Below, piece by piece: positions 58,548 to 61,471 of a DNA stretch of 61,471 nt. Made by a program: the position numbers and the translations under genes. Each line of letters begins with the position of its first letter. Position 1 is the stretch's first letter. The DNA comes from an uncultured Chloroflexota bacterium (GTDB taxonomy: Bacteria; Chloroflexota; Anaerolineae; Anaerolineales; Villigracilaceae). The notes beneath the pieces were generated by a model. That model was not told the origin of the DNA, did not search any database, and saw nothing but the letters and a program-made list of their open reading frames with translations. The stretch spans positions 1 to 61,471 of the forward strand of contig CAIWRB010000159.1 of the NCBI GenBank assembly GCA_903914955.1, given 5' to 3'.

Positions 58548-59252
58548 ATGATCAAGACCGTCTTTATTACCGGCGCGGATAAAGGACTCGGATTTTCACT
58601 GGTTCAACGATTCCTCCGTGCGGGAGCGCATGTGTTTGCTGGTCTGCATCAGGCGAATAGTGACTTGTCTTATCTTGCCAAATCCTTTCCCAAAACACTC
58701 ACTCCCATTTCTTTGGATGTTACGCAGTTGGAATCGGTGAGTCAGGCCGCTAACACCGTTGCCAAACTTGTCCCCGCGCTGGATGTTCTGATCAACAATG
58801 CAGGAGTGATGCTGGAAAATCGCACTCCCTTGCTCGAACTTGATCTTGCCCGTCTGCCGCTGTTCGAAACGCTGGATGTAAACACCTTTGGGCCGCTGCG
58901 CATGGTTCAGCAGTTTCTCCCATTGCTCGAAAAAAGCGACCACAAACTTATTCTCAACATTTCTTCTGAAGCCGGAAGTATCACCGATTGTTGGCGTGAA
59001 TCGGAATTTGCCTACAGCATGTCCAAGGCGGCTTTGAATATGCAATCCAGGATCCTGCAGAATTACCTCAAGCCGCGCGGATTCAAACTGCTAGCTGTAC
59101 ACCCCGGATGGATGAGAACAGATATGGGCGGAGCTGACGCAGATATTAACGCGGACGAGGCGGCTGAGGGTATTTTCAACCTGGCTGGGAAAAAATGGGG
59201 TCCGGATGATGATATCTACATGGATTATCGGGCGCAACCGATCAGCTGGTAA
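58548..59252 (+). CDS. SDR-family oxidoreductase
   Basis: A 234-residue short-chain dehydrogenase: VFITGADKGLGFSLVQRFLR, LINNAGVMLENRTP, catalytic Ser in LILNISSEAGSITD, Tyr-Lys in YSMSKAALNMQSRIL and VHPGWMRTDMGG. The last two segments resemble carbonyl reductase (CsgA/sniffer-like) members. Substrate unknown. GGAGAAGATAT precedes the ATG. It is 82 bases before the ThuA gene. Confidence 0.88.
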   Translation: MIKTVFITGADKGLGFSLVQRFLRAGAHVFAGLHQANSDLSYLAKSFPKTLTPISLDVTQLESVSQAANTVAKLVPALDVLINNAGVMLENRTPLLELDLARLPLFETLDVNTFGPLRMVQQFLPLLEKSDHKLILNISSEAGSITDCWRESEFAYSMSKAALNMQSRILQNYLKPRGFKLLAVHPGWMRTDMGGADADINADEAAEGIFNLAGKKWGPDDDIYMDYRAQPISW

Positions 59253-59334
59253 AACAGAAGAGAAATGCGTTTGTTAATGCGAAGAAATTTTATTGAAGTT
59301 CGTAACTAAATTTAGGCGCGGATGGAGTTGTGAT

Positions 59335-60006
59335 ATGACATCAAAAGGAAAAAACGTACTCATTCTGCTCGGCGGACTGTGGCATGATTTCGACGGCTTC
59401 ACCAGTGCAATGCAATCTCTGCTGAAACCACATGGCTTTCAAGTCGAAGCCACTTATGATCTTTATAGTTTATTGCACCTTGAAGAGGGTCACTATAATT
59501 TAGTGATCAGCTATACCTGTTTCTCTCCACATCGCGAGGGATTAAACGATACCAGCCCAGAGCGACTCACCGACGCTCAATTTGAGAGTTTGGCAAATTG
59601 GATTCGCAACGGCGGCGCATTTCTAGCTGCGCACGCGGCAACCGTTATTGGCGAATCTGACGCGGCGCTCGGCGAACTTATCGGCGGAGTCTTTGTTTCC
59701 CATCCGCCGGCATTTACCTTCAGCGTTCATCCTGTTTTTGGAGAGCATCCCATCACGATGGGGATTGAAGCGTTCACCGTCCATGATGAGTTTTATATGG
59801 AGACGCACACATCAGCCGTTCAAGTACACATGGTTGCATTTGACCGGGGTCTGGCGTACCCAATGGTATGGAGCAAGACCGAAGGCCAGGGCCGTGTAGC
59901 TCATATTGCGCCAGGCCATTCTCGTGAAGTGTGGGACCTCAAACCTTATCAACAACTTCTTTTGCAAACGATTTATTGGTTGATGAAACAAAAAATATCA
60001 GATTAA
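59335..60006 (+). CDS. ThuA-domain protein
   Basis: A 223-residue protein with the ThuA (class I glutamine-amidotransferase-like) fold: VLILLGGLWHDFDGFTSAM, YDLYSLLHLEEGHYNLVISY, NWIRNGGAFLAAHAATVIGE, HPPAFTFSVHPVFGEHPITM, FTVHDEFYMETH, VWSKTEGQGRVAHIAPGHSR. ThuA proteins take part in trehalose-related sugar use but their reaction is unsettled. ATG at 59335 follows GGAGTTGTGAT. It ends just before a strong terminator. Confidence 0.88.
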   Translation: MTSKGKNVLILLGGLWHDFDGFTSAMQSLLKPHGFQVEATYDLYSLLHLEEGHYNLVISYTCFSPHREGLNDTSPERLTDAQFESLANWIRNGGAFLAAHAATVIGESDAALGELIGGVFVSHPPAFTFSVHPVFGEHPITMGIEAFTVHDEFYMETHTSAVQVHMVAFDRGLAYPMVWSKTEGQGRVAHIAPGHSREVWDLKPYQQLLLQTIYWLMKQKISD

Positions 60007-60007
60007 C

Positions 60008-60039
60008 AAAAATGCGTCTCCCCGGGGAGACGCATTTTT
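60008..60039. terminator. Perfect bidirectional terminator
   Basis: AAAAATGCGTCTCCCC and GGGGAGACGCATTTTT form a perfect 32-base palindrome directly after the ThuA stop. It has T-runs on both strands and also lies 65 bases downstream of the converging SDR gene. Confidence 0.85.
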
Positions 60040-60104
60040 GTTTGAAGCAGGATCTACTGGTAAGGGCAGTGATCATTGCAGGAACTCCCGCCTATTTTTT
60101 CTGC

Positions 60105-60836
60105 TTATACGGTACCAACTTTTCTAACGGCATCCTGCAATGACATACCGGTATAGTCTGTCGCATTAAAGAAACGTCCGCTCTTTGTGTCATCGACAAA
60201 GGCGCCGATCGCTACTCCGGGAAGGCTGCTTTCCGGCGAATTCGGGGCTTGCGGACCTCCCAAATCTGTTCGGCACCAACCCGGGTCGGTCAGGTTGATC
60301 AATACATTAGTTCCTTCGAGCTTTGTTCCCAGATCTTTGGTGAATTTGTCGAGCGCGGCTTTACTCGCCGAGTATCCAGCCTGCTCCGGTTGGTCTTTTA
60401 TGCCGCTGGTGGTATTGATGACCCTTCCAAAACCCCGTTCGATCATCTTTGGGATCAATCTGTAGCAAATTGTGGTCACCGCAATAAAGTTGATACGGAA
60501 ACTCAGATCCAATCCCTCAACCGGGGTTTTCCAGTAATCTGTCTGGTAAGCGACCTGTACGGCGGCATTGTTGAAAACAATATCAATCGCGGTTCCTTTG
60601 GATTCGATTTCATCAAGCATTCCAATTACTTCCTGGTGGTTTGCAAGATCAGCTTGAACACAATACACCTCTACCCCAAACGCTTTTACCTCTTCCATTA
60701 TTTGTTTTGTATGCCCGAGACTCCGGCTGTGCAAAACCAAATTGCACCCTTGTTTGGCCATAAATAAAGCAGTGAGATAACCAATCCCCCGGCTGGCGCC
60801 AGTGATCAAGGCCCACTTATCTTTGACGGATATCAT
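60105..60836 (-). CDS. SDR-family oxidoreductase
   Basis: A 243-residue short-chain dehydrogenase: ALITGASRGIGYLTALFMAK, LHSRS after strand 2 (Arg suggests NADPH), FNNAAVQVAYQTDY, catalytic Ser in VINTTSGIKDQPEQAG, Tyr-Lys in YSASKAALDKFTKDL and DPGWCRTDLGGPQAP. Substrate unknown. The ATG overlaps the stop of a 48-codon upstream frame (TAATG), and AAGGAGCATAAAATA lies before it. Confidence 0.9.
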   Translation of the reverse strand: MISVKDKWALITGASRGIGYLTALFMAKQGCNLVLHSRSLGHTKQIMEEVKAFGVEVYCVQADLANHQEVIGMLDEIESKGTAIDIVFNNAAVQVAYQTDYWKTPVEGLDLSFRINFIAVTTICYRLIPKMIERGFGRVINTTSGIKDQPEQAGYSASKAALDKFTKDLGTKLEGTNVLINLTDPGWCRTDLGGPQAPNSPESSLPGVAIGAFVDDTKSGRFFNATDYTGMSLQDAVRKVGTV

Positions 60837-60982
60837 TATTTTATGCTCCTTGTTTTGTTATAGATTTCTTTGGTGTCGTTCCAGAGCGGATCGATCTGCC
60901 ATATTTCATATCGAATTCCCGGATCCATCCCCGCCGCTTCGTTCAAGCCTGACCACATAATCCGCGCGCTACTTCGTACCAT
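60836..60982 (-). pseudogene. 48-codon relic coupled to the SDR gene
   Basis: A short frame ending in TAATG at the SDR start. It reads like the C-terminal part of a normal protein (ARIMWSGLNEAAGMDPGI, EIWQIDPLWNDTKEIYNK), but two stop codons sit just before its ATG and the ATG lacks a proper ribosome site. I read it as the surviving end of a gene that once was cotranslated with the SDR. The parent family is not recognised. Confidence 0.45.
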
Positions 60983-61395
60983 TTCCTGTTATCAATCAGA
61001 TTTTTAGGTTAGATGGTTGGCGTTCGCCTATCTTATCATCCTTTTCCTTCCCACTCTTCATTGATTAACTACAACTATGAATCTAAAACCCCTTATCTAC
61101 AGAAGGTACAACTTGAGTTGATTTTTATGATAAACCCCGTTTTATAAACCGATCCTCCACGAGGATATTTCAAAAACAAGAACATGACGAATTTTATTAC
61201 GATGAAAACTATCGAATTTACAACAATTAACCGCTTTTTGGGTAATGCATATTGGTTGACGCATTTATTTTATCAACTTACAATTCATTACAATCAAGAA
61301 AAATTAGGTAAGGAACGCTCGAAAAATAAGTTACCCTATTCCAACAATCCAATTTTGAGTATCCTTGCCTCACTTTATTTGAGGATGATAACAAA
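60983..61395. other. AT-rich spacer before the transposase
   Basis: About 410 bases of AT-rich sequence. An 83-codon plus-strand frame (61184-61435) overlaps the transposase start in another frame and has no start signal or known similarity. ATCCTC/GAGGAT (about 61153-61167) and CCTCA/TGAGG (about 61369-61385) are small inverted repeats. The left end of the insertion sequence should lie here, but I could not define it. Confidence 0.35.
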
Positions 61396-61471
61396 ATGGA
61401 CCAACCGTACTCTGAAGCCACTGAGCAAGCGATGAAATACTTTTTCAGACAACTCTCCGAAAAAGACCGCC
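61396..61471 (+). mobile_element. Start of an ISAzo13-like transposase gene (cut by window end)
   Basis: ATG at 61396, after GAGGATGATAACAAA, begins MDQPYSEATEQAMKYFFRQL followed by SEKDR. The pattern of a short acidic N-terminus and then a LSEKDRR-like segment is typical of ISAzo13-family transposases, in which it is followed by YAAVEALKLG. Only 25 codons are in the window, so intactness is unknown. Confidence 0.6.

Noticed and set aside
61184-61435. 83-codon plus-strand frame near the right edge
   Set aside because: It overlaps the well-supported transposase start in another frame and has AT-rich low-complexity content.

Overview
The window looks like chromosome of a Chloroflexota bacterium of the Anaerolineae type. 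This is an inference from the gene mix (MacAB-type exporter followed by Chloroflexota-style lipoproteins, DUF2202 protein, ABC rather than PTS sugar uptake, frequent TTG/GTG starts, moderate GC); there is no rRNA or other marker gene to confirm it. I saw no tRNA, rRNA or CRISPR array.

Left part (about 0.4-6.7 kb, minus strand): a yybP-ykoY-type manganese riboswitch with its own promoter and terminator heads a run of nine tightly spaced genes. They encode mostly small membrane or secreted proteins, a SERCA-like P-type cation ATPase, an amphi-Trp protein and two tiny membrane peptides. Next (6.8-12.3 kb, minus) are a YHS protein, a NapH/NosR-like iron-sulfur membrane protein, two FixH/YtkA-like secreted proteins and a NarX/NarL-type two-component system. 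A shared 7-2-7 dyad precedes both FixH-like genes.

Middle-left (12.4-23.6 kb): a thioredoxin-DUF2892 fusion and a DUF2892 protein, an ECF sigma factor with its membrane anti-sigma protein, a DUF2202 protein, a MacA/MacB-like exporter with two paralogous lipoproteins, then OsmC, a second ECF sigma factor with an RsrA-like zinc anti-sigma factor, a double-thioredoxin protein and a TlpA protein. Three nearly identical ECF-type promoters (TGTAACTTTT, then GCATC at fixed spacing) precede the three thiol-gene units, so these may form one thiol-stress regulon.

Right two-thirds (24-61 kb) is mostly carbohydrate catabolism: an ornithine-cyclodeaminase-like gene; an AT-rich ribose-type ABC transporter operon with SDR, FGGY kinase and DeoC-type aldolase, facing a GntR/UTRA regulator with matching operators; an epimerase-like gene with xylA and xylB; an 11-gene DeoR-controlled operon (ABC transporter, GH4 alpha-galactosidase, SIS isomerase, PfkB kinase, LacD and GatZ-type aldolase proteins); a GH88/IolB-like/KduD unsaturated-uronate set followed by a B12 diol dehydratase with fused large and medium subunits; an ALDH/UPF0303 pair; and SDR/ThuA genes. 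The right edge enters a transposase gene.
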